A stretch of DNA of 64,000 nucleotides from positions 1 through 64,000 of the forward strand of contig NZ_CDBW01000026.1 in assembly GCF_000820145.1 (NCBI RefSeq), read 5' to 3'. Positions within the stretch are counted from its first letter, which is position 1. Every line of letters begins with the position of its first letter. The position numbers and the translations under genes are program-made. The stretch comes from Aeromonas sobria (GTDB lineage: Bacteria; Pseudomonadota; Gammaproteobacteria; Enterobacterales; Aeromonadaceae). The notes beneath the pieces are model-generated. The model saw only the letters and a program-made list of their open reading frames with translations, had not been told where the DNA came from and made no database searches. Shown piece by piece: positions 1-11,525 of the stretch.

Positions 1-1062
1 GGCGTTGTTTCCCAAATCAGCCAGCAAGTCATGACTTCCCCAGCCCCGGGTGACCGCTACACTCGGGGCTTTCTTACAGGCAGACCAAGGGTGTTCAGTT
101 TATTTATCGCGCTCACATACGCAATCACTTCTCCCACTTGACCATTGTATTTTCGCAGGGTGATTTGGCCTGCCATTAACTGTTTGAACCGGAACATCGC
201 TGTCTCTGCCAGCGAACGACGGTGATACCCCGATATCTTCTTCCAGTGCGCCAGCCCTTCCTTGCACATCACCTGCACCGCCTCATTTCTCGGATGGCCC
301 TTTTTCCATAGCCCTGCGTTCTTGCGAGGCGGGATACACGCCGTCGCCCCTTTACGCGCAATCAACCGATGGCTGGCTTTGTTGTCATAGGCGCCATCCG
401 CGTAAACACGCCCCAGCTTGCGACGCAGAGGATTGAGCAAGGTCGGCAACACCTCTGCGTCATGCACATTCTCCAGCGACACTTCTGCCGCCATGATATC
501 GTGAGTCACCGGATCTACCGCCAGATGCAACTTGCGCCAGACTCGACGTTTCTCAGCGCCGTGTTTTCTGACTTTCCACTCGCCTTCACCAAACACTTTC
601 AGACCTGTCGAGTCGATAACCAGGTCGGTAATGCGCCCCTTAGGGGGCTGCCGATAGGCCACCTTCACTGTGCGTGCACGCTTGCTGACACAGCTGTAGT
701 CCGGGGCACACAGCGGCACATTCATCAGCTCGAACAGGGAGTCGAGTAGCCCCTGAGTGGCTCGCAGCGTGAGGCTGAAAATCCCTTTGAGCATCAGAAA
801 GGTACCTATGCTCTGGTCGGTGTAGAGCTGGCTGCGTCCCCGCCGCCCATGATGGTCGTGGTGAAACCAGTTGCTCATGGCCTCGGCATCAACCCAGAAG
901 GTGAGTGAACCACGGTTAATCAAAGACTTGTTGTATTGAGGCCAGTTGGTGATGGGGTGAAGCGACTTGCCCATGATGCAGACTTGAAGAGGATGGTGGT
1001 GATCAGATCACTGGGTTTCCAATTAGTTCCATTCAAGCTGCATCGATTTAGGAAACAACGCC
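1..1062 (-). mobile_element. IS903-type insertion sequence (IS5 family), full-length copy
   Basis: The element is bounded by 18-bp imperfect inverted repeats: GGCGTTGTTTCCCAAATC at 1-18 and, inverted, GATTTAGGAAACAACGCC at 1045-1062. It holds one intact transposase gene. IR length and sequence resemble IS903 (IS5 family). A second copy at 48212-49229 is flanked by a 9-bp direct repeat, which fits the IS903 group. The left target flank lies outside the window, so the duplication for this copy cannot be checked. It inserted into a GNAT-like acetyltransferase gene whose 5' part remains at 1064-1246. Confidence 0.93.
57..974 (-). CDS. IS5-family (IS903 group) DDE transposase
   Basis: The 305-residue transposase catalyses cut-and-paste movement of the surrounding element. 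The DDE catalytic core is visible: first Asp in VIDSTGLKV, second Asp in YADGAYD, and the C-terminal Y-(2)-R-(3)-E-(6)-K signature in YHRRSLAETAMFRFK. The N-terminus has the NWPQYNKSLINRGSLTFWVD block typical of IS903-like transposases. Length matches the family (about 305-310 residues) and no frameshift is seen, so this is the only copy in the window that looks able to encode active enzyme. It could supply transposase to the deleted copies further right. Confidence 0.95.
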   Translation of the reverse strand: MGKSLHPITNWPQYNKSLINRGSLTFWVDAEAMSNWFHHDHHGRRGRSQLYTDQSIGTFLMLKGIFSLTLRATQGLLDSLFELMNVPLCAPDYSCVSKRARTVKVAYRQPPKGRITDLVIDSTGLKVFGEGEWKVRKHGAEKRRVWRKLHLAVDPVTHDIMAAEVSLENVHDAEVLPTLLNPLRRKLGRVYADGAYDNKASHRLIARKGATACIPPRKNAGLWKKGHPRNEAVQVMCKEGLAHWKKISGYHRRSLAETAMFRFKQLMAGQITLRKYNGQVGEVIAYVSAINKLNTLGLPVRKPRV

Positions 1063-1063
1063 C

Positions 1064-1246
1064 TCAGCACCTACAACCGCCATTCGCCAGAATACCGCCC
1101 CGCACACGCCCGTCTTTATCCTTGGTAAAGCTGGTGATTCGCTCGCTCAGCAGTTGGCCTGTCATGGTCTCGTTGAAACCGTTCAGGCCATTGCGCAGGG
1201 CCGCGAACTCATCGTCTTGCGGCGTTTGGGGTGTGGTTAATTGCAT
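1064..1246 (-). pseudogene. GNAT N-acetyltransferase, 5' fragment cut by the IS
   Basis: About 60 codons remain, beginning MQLTTPQTPQDDEFAALRNG and running through LNGFNETMTGQ and ITSFTKDKDGRVRGGILA. The pattern of a short acidic start, a helix with GLxxFNE, and a strand ending RVRGGILA resembles the N-terminal quarter of GNAT acetyltransferases. The acetyl-CoA binding half is missing because the IS ends at 1062, and a stop codon falls at the junction (1064-1066). The family call rests on a short stretch and is moderately sure. The gene is inactive as it stands. Confidence 0.55.
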
Positions 1247-1453
1247 ACGGGTTCCTGCAGTACGGGGTCGTGGCTCCGTCAAAGGGTTAAAGTAATACCC
1301 ATTTGGACTCAATTTGCTCAAGTTTTCTCGTCTACTGTGGCAAAAGTTCATTGCATTGCGGCCAGCCAATATCCCTTGCGACTTGCATCACCCAATCATG
1401 AGGCGCAGACTGTTTGGCCTTGTTTTTATGCGATTCGATTCAAGGCAACCATC

Positions 1454-1918
1454 ATGACTCCAGCCATCAACCTGCTGAAGAAGCTCAAAATTCCCCACAA
1501 GCTCTACCCCTACGAGTGCGAAGCCCACGACGATTTCGGCAAGCATGCCGCGACCCAGCTCGGGCTGCCGGAGGCGCAGGTGTTCAAGACTCTGGTTGCC
1601 CATCACGACAAGCAGGCGGTGGTGGCCATCGTTCCCTCATCCGGCATGTGCAGCCTGAAGCAGCTGGCCAAGGCGACCGGCCTCAAGAAGGTGGAGATGA
1701 TGAAGCCGGCGGAGGCGGAGAAGCTGACCGGTTACAAGGTGGGTGGTATCAGCCCGCTGGCTCAGAAGAAGCTGCTGCCCACCGTGCTCGATGAGTCGGC
1801 CCTGCAGTTTGACGAGATCCTGGTGAGCGGCGGCAAGCGCGGCCTCTCGGTCGGGGTGGCGCCACAGGATATGCTGACCTTGATGAAGTGGATCGCTGCC
1901 CCTATCGGTGAAGAGTGA
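1454..1918 (+). CDS. ybaK: Cys-tRNA(Pro)/Cys-tRNA(Cys) deacylase YbaK
   Basis: The 154-residue protein belongs to the YbaK/EbsC family, which hydrolyses Cys-tRNA(Pro) made in error by prolyl-tRNA synthetase. Recognisable features are the N-terminus MTPAINLLKKLKIPHKLYPY, the segment FKTLVAHHDKQAVVAIVPSSGMCSLKQLA, and the C-terminal GGKRGLSVGVAP loop that shapes the substrate pocket. Size is typical of the family. An upstream in-frame extension is possible but MTPAINLL is the family start. It stands alone between the IS-damaged locus and the solute-binding gene. Confidence 0.93.
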   Translation: MTPAINLLKKLKIPHKLYPYECEAHDDFGKHAATQLGLPEAQVFKTLVAHHDKQAVVAIVPSSGMCSLKQLAKATGLKKVEMMKPAEAEKLTGYKVGGISPLAQKKLLPTVLDESALQFDEILVSGGKRGLSVGVAPQDMLTLMKWIAAPIGEE

Positions 1919-2056
1919 GATGGGCGAGCAGTAAGAGGAGTCATGAGCAGAGCCACGCTACCGCTCAGGCTCTGAGCCCTCCCATTATCGTACTGTGTTC
2001 AAGGGGATACGGGCAGGTCTATACTGGATAGACCTTGTTGTGTGAGCTTGGCCAAC

Positions 2057-2929
2057 ATGTCGCGACTGCTGTTCTGCCTCTTATTGTTCCCTGCTGTTTT
2101 GCTGGCCGCAACCCGTTACACCTATGTCAGCCCGGAGAGCGAGCGGGATCCGCGCACCACCTATGACCGGGAGTTGCTGCGCCTCGCCCTCGACAAGACC
2201 CGTGATCAGTTTGGTGACTATCTGCTGGAGCCTGCGCCGCCTATGACCAAGGCGCGCGAGCGGCTCAGCCTGCAGCTCGACAGTTTTCCCAACTTCTTTG
2301 TGATGGACAGCTACAGCCGGACCCGCGAGCGGTTGGGGTTGGCCTATGTCCGCTTTCCCATCCATCTGGGCATCGTCAGTTACCGGATCTGTTTTGTCAG
2401 CCCGCAGCAACAGGCGGCAGTGGCCAGGGTGACCGACCTCAAGGGGCTGCGTCAGTTCACCTTCGGCCAGGGTCGGGGCTGGCTGGATGTGGATATCTTG
2501 CGTCACGCCGGGCTCGAAGTGGTGGATATCGAGGGATATGAGCTGCTGTTCAAGATGGTGGCGCGGGGCCGTTTCGATCTCTTCTGTCGCGGGGTGAGCG
2601 AGCTGCGCAGCGAGCAGCTCACTCATCAGGAGATTGAGGGGCTCAAGGTCGATGATGCCCTGATGCTCTACTACCCCTTGCCGCGAGTCTTCTACACCAA
2701 CCCCCACAATCGCGAGGCGCTCAAGCGGGTCGAGCAGGGGTTGCAGTTGGCGTGGCAGGATGGCTCGCTCCAGGCGCTGTGGCGCAAGAGCTTTGGCCCA
2801 GCCATCGCCTTTGCCAAGCTGCCAGAGCGACGCCTCATTCGGCTGGAAAACCCCTTTCTCAAGGGAATAAGCTTCGATTACCGCCCCTACTTCTACAATC
2901 CGCAAACCGATCGCTTCGGTGATCAGTGA
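2057..2929 (+). CDS. Periplasmic solute-binding-like protein (paralogue 1)
   Basis: The protein has about 290 residues, with a signal peptide (MSRLLFCLLLFPAVLLAA) and a mature part resembling family-3 substrate-binding proteins. Clues are an internal FGQGRGWLDVDILRHAGLEV hinge region and a C-terminal GLQLAWQDGSLQALWRKSFG helix. A GTG start at 2042 is also open, but ATG at 2057 places the signal peptide best. It is clearly paralogous to the protein at 5083-5979 (shared YRICFVSPQ, FDLFCRG, FYTN). No permease or ATPase is adjacent, so it may be a sensor or orphan receptor rather than part of an ABC transporter. Ligand unknown. Its stop overlaps the convergent LysR gene by 7 bp. Confidence 0.8.
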   Translation: MSRLLFCLLLFPAVLLAATRYTYVSPESERDPRTTYDRELLRLALDKTRDQFGDYLLEPAPPMTKARERLSLQLDSFPNFFVMDSYSRTRERLGLAYVRFPIHLGIVSYRICFVSPQQQAAVARVTDLKGLRQFTFGQGRGWLDVDILRHAGLEVVDIEGYELLFKMVARGRFDLFCRGVSELRSEQLTHQEIEGLKVDDALMLYYPLPRVFYTNPHNREALKRVEQGLQLAWQDGSLQALWRKSFGPAIAFAKLPERRLIRLENPFLKGISFDYRPYFYNPQTDRFGDQ

Positions 2930-3807
2930 GGCTGCTGCCGCTGGCGGCAGAGATCCAGCCAGGCTTCGGCGGTGCGCGACAGATAGCGCTCGCTCGGCCA
3001 GATCACCCCGAGTTGCCAGCTCAGTTCGGGCTCCAGCGGCCGCAGTACCAGCCCGTCCGGGGTCAGCCGGTTGCAGACCGGCTCCGGTAAAAAGGCGATC
3101 CCCATGCCGCTGCGTACCATGGCGGTGAGAAAATCCCACTGGCTGCTGCGCGCCGCCACTTGCGGCACAAAGCCCGCGTTCTGACATGCCTGCTCCAGTC
3201 GCTCGCTCAGGGTGAAGGCCTGGGTATAGAGCAGGAAGGGCTCCTCCTGCAGGGACTCCAGCCGCAGCGGCGTATCGCCGCGCCAGCGGGGTTGATCCGG
3301 CAGTACCACCCTAATCGGGTATTGATCCAGCTCCAGCGCGCTGAGGGCGCCCCCCTCTTTGGTCGGCAGCATGGTGATGGCCAGATCCAGCTCACCTTCC
3401 AGCACCGCCTGCTCGATGCGGCGACCGCCGTACTCCACCAGCGTCAGCTCCACCTTGGGATAGCGGGTACGATAGGCGCGGATCAGATCCGCATAGACGT
3501 GGCCGACCATGGGGGGAATGCCGAGGGTGAGGCGACCGTGTTGCAGGCTCTGCAGATCCGCCAGTTCAGCCTCCAGCTGCTGCATCTCCGCCAGAATGGT
3601 CTGGGCGCGGTTGAACAGTACCTGGCCGCTGTCGGTCAGGGTGAAGCGGCGCCCCTCCCGGTTGAGCAGGGGCTGGCCCAGCTCCTCCTCGATATTGCGG
3701 ATCATCTTGCTGATGGTGGGCTGGGTGACAAACAGTTTTTCAGAGGCGCGGGTAAAGCTCTGCTCTCGCACCAGCTCGACAAAATAGCGCAGGGCACGAA
3801 TATCCAT
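2923..3807 (-). CDS. LysR-family regulator of the divergent CidA/CidB-like operon
   Basis: This is a 294-residue LysR transcription factor. The N-terminal winged helix is clear (MDIRALRYFVELVREQSFTRASEKLFVTQPTISKMIRNIEEELG), followed by an effector domain starting near residue 90 (GRLTLGIPPMVGHVYADLIR). The start at 3807 is preceded by a purine-rich GAGAG; a longer reading frame up to 3861 lacks family support. It diverges from the cidA-like gene at 3936, the usual arrangement of CidR/YwbI-type regulators, so it probably controls that operon from the roughly 130-bp intergenic region. Confidence 0.9.
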   Translation of the reverse strand: MDIRALRYFVELVREQSFTRASEKLFVTQPTISKMIRNIEEELGQPLLNREGRRFTLTDSGQVLFNRAQTILAEMQQLEAELADLQSLQHGRLTLGIPPMVGHVYADLIRAYRTRYPKVELTLVEYGGRRIEQAVLEGELDLAITMLPTKEGGALSALELDQYPIRVVLPDQPRWRGDTPLRLESLQEEPFLLYTQAFTLSERLEQACQNAGFVPQVAARSSQWDFLTAMVRSGMGIAFLPEPVCNRLTPDGLVLRPLEPELSWQLGVIWPSERYLSRTAEAWLDLCRQRQQPH

Positions 3808-3935
3808 GGACTCTCTCGACTCGTGTGGGCGGGTATGGGATGAAGCATGCCTTTTTGGCATGAATTTGATAATTTTAATTCATTATTTGAAGGTTTGGCG
3901 CATCTCTATACTGTGAACCGGTTCACAGAAAGACG

Positions 3936-4343
3936 ATGTTCATGAAAACCCTCTGCTTGCGCTGGTTACAGACTCCCTTCCAGATTGTGTTGCTGGCGGC
4001 CATCTGGCTGTTGGCCGATACCGCGGTGCGCACCCTTCATCTGCCACTCCCGGCCAACCTTACCGGCATGCTGTTGCTGCTGGCCTGCATCCTGCTTGGG
4101 GTGGTCAAGGTCGAGTGGTTCCGTGCTGGGGCCCGCTGGCTGCTGGCGGAGATGCTGCTGTTCTTCGTTCCTGCCGTGGTGGCGGTGGTCAACTATCAGG
4201 ATCTGCTGTTGCAGGAGGGGTGGCGGATCATGGTGGTGCTGCTGGTGAGCACCACGCTAGTGCTGGGCACCACAGCGCTGGTGGTGGATCGGGTCTATCG
4301 CCTTGAACTGAAACTGGCCCGCCGGAGTCGCCGTCATGTCTGA
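3936..4343 (+). CDS. CidA/LrgA family holin-like membrane protein
   Basis: The 135-residue inner-membrane protein has about four hydrophobic segments, including LLAAIWLLADTAVRTLHLPLPANLTGMLLLLACILLGVVKV split by a short polar turn and MLLFFVPAVVAVVNYQDLL. The PANLTGMLLLL and FFVPAVV signatures are typical of CidA/LrgA proteins (E. coli YohJ is similar in size). The family is tied to control of murein hydrolase activity, autolysis and pyruvate/acetate metabolism. The gene overlaps the next by 8 bp, showing a two-gene operon with translational coupling. Confidence 0.9.
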   Translation: MFMKTLCLRWLQTPFQIVLLAAIWLLADTAVRTLHLPLPANLTGMLLLLACILLGVVKVEWFRAGARWLLAEMLLFFVPAVVAVVNYQDLLLQEGWRIMVVLLVSTTLVLGTTALVVDRVYRLELKLARRSRRHV

Positions 4344-5025
4344 TACCCTGCTCGGGCTGCTCTGCTTCGCCCTCACCCTGATCTTCTACTACGCCAGCAA
4401 GTGGCTCTATGGCAAGAAGCGCATCCTGCCGCTGATGCCGCTGCTGCTGGCGCCGACCCTGCTGGTGGCCATGGTGCTGCTGTTCCACATCCCCTATCAG
4501 GATTACATGGCCCAATCTCACTGGCTGCTTTGGCTGCTGGGACCGGCCACCGTCGCCTTCGCGGTACCGGTGCACGAGAATCGCCAGCTCATTCGTCGCC
4601 ACTGGCTGTCGCTGTCGGTGGGGGTGGTCGCCTCGGTCATCATGGCGGTTGGTAGCACAGTGCTGCTGGCCCGCTGGCTGGATCTTTCCGACATGCTGCA
4701 ACGCAGTCTGGCGATGCGCTCTATCACCACCCCCTTTGCGGTGGAGGCGACCCGCGCCATCGGTGGCCAGAGCGATCTCACCGCCCTGTTTGTGGTGCTG
4801 ACCGGAGTGATCGGCATGGCAGTGGGGGAGAGCGTGCTCACCGTGTTGGCTATTCGCAGCCGTCTCGGCAAGGGGGCGGGTTTTGGTGCCTCGGCCCACG
4901 GTGCTGGCACCGCAAAGGCCTATCAGATGGGGAACGAAGAGGGGGTGGTCTCCAGCATGGTGATGATGATCGCCGGTATGGTGACCGTGTTGCTGGCGCC
5001 CCTGCTGGGGCGGGTGTTCTGGTAA
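4336..5025 (+). CDS. CidB/LrgB family membrane protein
   Basis: This 229-residue polytopic membrane protein is the partner of the CidA-like protein. Family hallmarks are the conserved block SLAMRSITTPFAVEATRAIGG and the C-terminal GFGASAHGAGTAKAYQMGNEEG motif, which identify LrgB/CidB/YohK. It starts inside the end of the preceding gene. The pair probably modulates autolysis or metabolite transport. No terminator is obvious, and the next gene on the same strand begins only 57 bp downstream, so read-through is possible. Confidence 0.92.
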   Translation: MSDTLLGLLCFALTLIFYYASKWLYGKKRILPLMPLLLAPTLLVAMVLLFHIPYQDYMAQSHWLLWLLGPATVAFAVPVHENRQLIRRHWLSLSVGVVASVIMAVGSTVLLARWLDLSDMLQRSLAMRSITTPFAVEATRAIGGQSDLTALFVVLTGVIGMAVGESVLTVLAIRSRLGKGAGFGASAHGAGTAKAYQMGNEEGVVSSMVMMIAGMVTVLLAPLLGRVFW

Positions 5026-5082
5026 TCCCCGATAGCGGTTGGCGCACTACACTCAAACCATCAGGTTGTATGGATACTGTTT

Positions 5083-5979
5083 ATGACTCTTTGCTGGCGC
5101 TTGCTATTTTGCTTGTTGGGTGGCGTTTTGTTACCAATGCCCGCCCTGCAGGCCGCCGCTATTTTTACTCATCCCAGCCCTGAAAGTGATCAGGATACAC
5201 GGGCACTCTACTACCGTGATGTGCTGCAGCTGGCGCTGGAGAAAACCCTCGATAGCCATGGTGACTACCAGTTGCGGCCTGCCCCGCAGATGAACCGGGT
5301 TCGACTTCGTCTTGAAGTCCGGCTGGGCACTTATCCCAACTTCTTCTCGGCCGATAGCCAGCGCACCCCTGATGAAATGCTATTCCTTGATTATGTGCCT
5401 TTCCCCGCCGAGCTTGGCATCTTGGGTTATCGCATCTGTTTTGTCAGCCCCCAGCGGGAGCGTGAGGTCGCCAATATCACCCGATTGGAGCAGTTACAAG
5501 CACTGCAGCATGGACAGGGACGTGGCTGGCAGGATGTGTTTATTTTGCACCATGCGGGTATGCAGGTGCAGGAGGTAGACAGTTATGAGCGGTTGTTCAA
5601 GTTAGTGTCGCGTGGGCGGATAGACCTGTTTTGTCGTGGTGCCAACGAGCTGTATACCGAGCTGGAACAGCGCCCGGAGCTGGGGCTGCGGGTCGACAAG
5701 CAGGTGCTGATCCATTATCCCTTCCCCCATCTTTTCTACACCAACAAGGATAACAAGCAGGGGGTTATCCGTATTACCAAGGGGTTGCAATTAGCTTGGC
5801 TTGATGGATCTTTGCAAAAGCTCTGGGCGAGTTATTTCAGAGCCGGCCTTGAGCGGGCCAATTTGCCGGCCCGTCAGCTGTTTGAGCTGGAAAATCCGCT
5901 ATTAACCCCCCTCGGCGTTGACCTTACCCCCTACCAGTATGACCCCATTCGTCAGCAATTCGGCAAGGGGACGCCCTGA
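5083..5979 (+). CDS. Periplasmic solute-binding-like protein (paralogue 2)
   Basis: The 298-residue secreted protein has an N-terminal signal peptide (MTLCWRLLFCLLGGVLLPMPALQA). It is homologous over its whole length to the protein at 2057-2929: both share YRICFVSPQ, a GQGRGWxDVxILxHAG block, the FDLFCRG/IDLFCRG motif and GLQLAWxDGSLQxLW near the C-terminus. It lies just downstream of the CidA/CidB-like pair on the same strand. A strong terminator follows directly. Substrate is unknown; being one of two paralogues bracketing a cid locus hints at a shared role in sensing an envelope metabolite. Confidence 0.8.
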   Translation: MTLCWRLLFCLLGGVLLPMPALQAAAIFTHPSPESDQDTRALYYRDVLQLALEKTLDSHGDYQLRPAPQMNRVRLRLEVRLGTYPNFFSADSQRTPDEMLFLDYVPFPAELGILGYRICFVSPQREREVANITRLEQLQALQHGQGRGWQDVFILHHAGMQVQEVDSYERLFKLVSRGRIDLFCRGANELYTELEQRPELGLRVDKQVLIHYPFPHLFYTNKDNKQGVIRITKGLQLAWLDGSLQKLWASYFRAGLERANLPARQLFELENPLLTPLGVDLTPYQYDPIRQQFGKGTP

Positions 5980-5993
5980 GCGAGCAGGCAAAG

Positions 5994-6020
5994 AAAGGGG
6001 AACCTCACGGTTCCCCTTTT
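5994..6020. terminator. Bidirectional rho-independent terminator between the solute-binding gene and mutS
   Basis: A perfect 11-bp stem AAAGGGGAACC / GGTTCCCCTTT with a TCAC loop, A-rich on the left and T-rich on the right. It lies between two convergent genes and can serve both. Confidence 0.9.
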
Positions 6021-6044
6021 GCATGCCAGAGCAGCGGCAAGAGC

Positions 6045-8636
<2,592 letters not shown>

Positions 8637-8884
8637 GTTCTGTTCCAGAAGGGGCCTCTGCGGGCCAGTGTCTGCGGTGATGAGCCTTGAGCTTGATGGC
8701 GCCATTCTACACATAAGCGCCGCGACGGGGGAGCGGGTGTTCCGGGCGCGGCAGCTCTGTGGTGTTGAAGGCGTGACACCGGAGCGACCCCCCATTGCTG
8801 CAGGCAAGCGCGGTCTGCCGTGGTTGCGGGGGGCGGTAGCGGGATCGCATAATGTGCCTCTTGAGTGGATCAGCAGGAGTCGTG

Positions 8885-9376
8885 ATGAAACTGGATACAG
8901 AGATAGAGCAGCTTGCCATCGAACTGGGGCGTGCCCTCGGTCAGCGGGGCTGGCTGGCGGCGACCGCCGAATCCTGTACTGGCGGCGGGGTGGCCAGCGC
9001 CATCACCGATATAGCGGGCAGCTCCGGCTGGTTTGATCGCGGTTTTGTCACCTACACCAACGAAGCCAAGCAGCAGATGCTGGGGGTGAGCGGCGAGACT
9101 CTTGCACAGCATGGCGCGGTGAGCGAAGCCGTGGTGCTGGAGATGGCCCGTGGCGCGCTGGCTCACTCGTCGGCTGCCATCAGTGTGGCCATCAGCGGCA
9201 TCGCCGGCCCCGGTGGCGCCACCGAAGACAAGCCGGTCGGCACCGTCTGGTTCGCCTGGGCTGACCGCAACGGCCGTCACCACTCCCTGCTTGCCCGCTT
9301 CGACGGGGATCGCCGACAGGTGCGCCAGCAGGCGGTGAGACAGGCCTTGTCGGGTCTGTTGGCCCTGCTCAGATAA
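8885..9376 (+). CDS. pncC: Nicotinamide-nucleotide amidohydrolase PncC (CinA C-terminal type)
   Basis: The 163-residue protein converts nicotinamide mononucleotide to nicotinate mononucleotide in pyridine nucleotide salvage. The CinA C-terminal domain motifs are clear: [22 protein letters not shown] near residues 30-50, [10 protein letters not shown], and the [23 protein letters not shown] block. It is the short stand-alone form without the N-terminal MoaB-like domain. Position immediately upstream of recA matches many gammaproteobacteria. An extension upstream is open but [10 protein letters not shown], preceded by AGGAG, is the best start. Confidence 0.95.
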   Translation: MKLDTEIEQLAIELGRALGQRGWLAATAESCTGGGVASAITDIAGSSGWFDRGFVTYTNEAKQQMLGVSGETLAQHGAVSEAVVLEMARGALAHSSAAISVAISGIAGPGGATEDKPVGTVWFAWADRNGRHHSLLARFDGDRRQVRQQAVRQALSGLLALLR

Positions 9377-9387
9377 ATTGGGCTTGA

Positions 9388-9407
9388 TACTGTATGAATA
9401 GACAGTA
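9388..9407. promoter_or_regulatory. LexA (SOS) box upstream of recA
   Basis: The 20-bp near-palindrome TACTGTATGAATAGACAGTA has the CTG-N10-CAG core of gammaproteobacterial LexA boxes. It sits 50 bp before the recA start, where it would overlap the promoter and repress recA in the absence of DNA damage. Confidence 0.93.
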
Positions 9408-9456
9408 TACTTAGCCCAACTTCACTTCTTACTCACGATTTCCAGCGGAGATTGGC

Positions 9457-10515
9457 ATGGATCAGAACAAACAGAAGGCACTGGCGGCTGCGCTGGGTCA
9501 GATTGAAAAGCAGTTCGGCAAAGGTTCCATCATGCGTCTGGGCGACAGCAAGACCATGGATATCGAAGCCATCTCTACCGGTTCCCTCTCGCTGGACGTG
9601 GCGCTGGGCATTGGCGGCCTGCCGTGTGGCCGTATCGTCGAGATCTACGGCCCGGAATCTTCCGGTAAAACCACCCTCACCCTGCAGGTGATCGCGGAAG
9701 CCCAGAAGAAAGGCAAGGTCTGTGCCTTTATCGATGCGGAACACGCCCTCGACCCTATCTATGCTGCCAAGCTGGGCGTCAATGTTGACGACCTGCTGAT
9801 CTCCCAGCCGGATACCGGTGAACAGGCGCTGGAAATCTGCGACATGCTGGTACGCTCCAACGCCGTTGACGTCATCATCGTCGACTCCGTGGCGGCCCTG
9901 ACCCCGAAAGCAGAAATCGAAGGGGAGATGGGTGATTCCCACGTCGGCCTGCAGGCTCGTCTGATGTCTCAGGCGCTGCGCAAGCTGACCGCCAACATCA
10001 AGAACGCCAACTGCCTGTGCATCTTCATCAACCAGATCCGGATGAAGATCGGCGTGATGTTCGGTAGCCCGGAGACCACCACTGGTGGTAACGCGCTCAA
10101 GTTCTACGCCTCCGTGCGTCTGGATATCCGTCGTATCGGCGCTATCAAGGAAGGCGACGAAGTGGTCGGTAACGAGACCCGCGTCAAAGTGGTCAAGAAC
10201 AAGGTAGCTCCGCCCTTCAAGCAGGCTGAATTCCAGATTTTCTACGGTGTCGGTATCTCCAAAGAGGGCGAGCTGGTGGATCTGGGGGTCAAGCACAAGC
10301 TGATCGACAAAGCCGGTGCCTGGTACAGCTACAACGGCGAGAAGATTGGTCAGGGCAAGGCCAACGTCATGAAGCTGTTTGCCGAGAACAAGACGATGGC
10401 CGCCGAGATCGAGGTGCGCTTGCGTGAGCTGCTGCTATCCGGTGCGGCTCCCGCCGAAAAGCCGGTAGTGGCTGACGAAGAGCTCGAAGATGAAAGCGAA
10501 CAAGAGTTCGAATAA
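9457..10515 (+). CDS. recA: Recombinase RecA
   Basis: RecA (352 residues) forms filaments on single-stranded DNA, catalyses strand exchange and activates LexA self-cleavage. Walker A ([13 protein letters not shown]) lies near residues 66-73, Walker B at [24 protein letters not shown], and the L2 loop at [25 protein letters not shown]. The acidic C-terminal tail ([13 protein letters not shown]) is present. The gene has an SOS box upstream and recX downstream. Confidence 0.99.
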   Translation: MDQNKQKALAAALGQIEKQFGKGSIMRLGDSKTMDIEAISTGSLSLDVALGIGGLPCGRIVEIYGPESSGKTTLTLQVIAEAQKKGKVCAFIDAEHALDPIYAAKLGVNVDDLLISQPDTGEQALEICDMLVRSNAVDVIIVDSVAALTPKAEIEGEMGDSHVGLQARLMSQALRKLTANIKNANCLCIFINQIRMKIGVMFGSPETTTGGNALKFYASVRLDIRRIGAIKEGDEVVGNETRVKVVKNKVAPPFKQAEFQIFYGVGISKEGELVDLGVKHKLIDKAGAWYSYNGEKIGQGKANVMKLFAENKTMAAEIEVRLRELLLSGAAPAEKPVVADEELEDESEQEFE

Positions 10516-10525
10516 GGTATAAGGA

Positions 10526-10545
10526 GGCCGGGTTGATACCCGGCC
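10526..10545 (+). promoter_or_regulatory. Hairpin in the recA-recX junction
   Basis: A perfect 7-bp stem GGCCGGG / CCCGGCC with a TTGATA loop, followed by TTGTCATTT. It lies 10 bp after the recA stop and could reduce read-through into recX. The AAGGAGG Shine-Dalgarno sequence (10521-10527) runs into the stem, so the hairpin may also affect recX translation. Confidence 0.75.
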
Positions 10546-10554
10546 TTGTCATTT

Positions 10555-11058
10555 ATGGTCGATGAATCTCTCCCTGAACCCGTTGAACTCTCCTTTGAAG
10601 AGCTGTTTGCTGCCGCCCGCGCTTTTGCCATGCGCAGTCTGGCCCGCCGCGAGAGCGCCGAGTCTGAGCTGGCCAACCGGCTGCGCCAGCAGGGCTTCAA
10701 GGAAGAGGTGATTGCGGCGGTGGTTGACTACTGCCGCGGTTACAACTGGGTCAACGACGAACGTTACGGCTGCATGGCGGTACGGGCCGGTGCGGCCAAG
10801 GGGCATGGCCCCATCAAGATCCGCTTTGATCTGCGCCGCAAGGGGCTCGACGATATGCAGATCGATGCCGCCTTCGATCAGCCGGAGCTGGACTGGTTCG
10901 AGCTGGCGTTTGCCCTGCTCGAACGGCGCGCCCGGGTGGCTGATCTGGCGGATTTCAAGCTGCGGATGAAGTGGCTCAAGTATCTGCTGGGGCGTGGCTT
11001 TACCCAGGATCAGGCGCGCTATGCGATCTCAGCCCTGCAAGAGTCGGCCGCAGAGTAG
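10555..11058 (+). CDS. recX: Regulatory protein RecX
   Basis: The 167-residue protein binds and inhibits RecA filaments. It has the helical three-repeat RecX organisation: RESAESELANRLRQQGF, VVDYCRGYNWVNDERYGCMAVR, and RGFTQDQARYAIS. ATG at 10555 lacks a Shine-Dalgarno at normal distance. The nearest, AAGGAGG at 10521, is separated by a hairpin; a TTG at 10546 is an alternative start. It is co-transcribed with recA, so SOS induction should raise both, with the hairpin keeping RecX lower. Confidence 0.93.
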   Translation: MVDESLPEPVELSFEELFAAARAFAMRSLARRESAESELANRLRQQGFKEEVIAAVVDYCRGYNWVNDERYGCMAVRAGAAKGHGPIKIRFDLRRKGLDDMQIDAAFDQPELDWFELAFALLERRARVADLADFKLRMKWLKYLLGRGFTQDQARYAISALQESAAE

Positions 11059-11525
11059 CGGGGCCGGTGCCTTGTCGCGTGATGCAAGGTCGTGAGACAA
11101 CGCGGTGCCCGCCCTATTGTTAGACATATTGATCACGGGATGGTGTTGCTGTTTCGGCATCGCGCTGATGGAGAGCCGCAGGCCGTGCCGCTCGTCACGG
11201 TTACGGCGTTCCGGCATCTCTCTTTCCTTTTCCTGGCACCATGCAGTGATGCCCCTTATGTTGCCTCTATAGGATTTTTCCAGCCCATTCAGTGGCTTGG
11301 GTGTCGGGTATGGCAAAAGGCCGATTCTTCCGTGCCACTCGCCTATTTTCCTCTGCTTTTGGCTTGATCTCTGGCTCAAAAAGCCGCTGTTTGCCTCCCT
11401 TTTCTCTTCGTATCCGTTTATGCGCGCTTTTTCGCCCGTGACAGGCTGGTACGTTTTACTTTGCCCCGCAGAAAACTTACATTAATGCGATTAAAAGTCC
11501 GTATTCGAATCAAGCAGGGTTTTCC
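11059..11525. other. Intergenic region recX-alaS without a supported gene
   Basis: 467 bp separate recX and alaS. Short open frames here have no recognisable motifs or good ribosome sites. No terminator is evident after recX. The last 100 bp presumably hold the alaS promoter. Confidence 0.5.
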
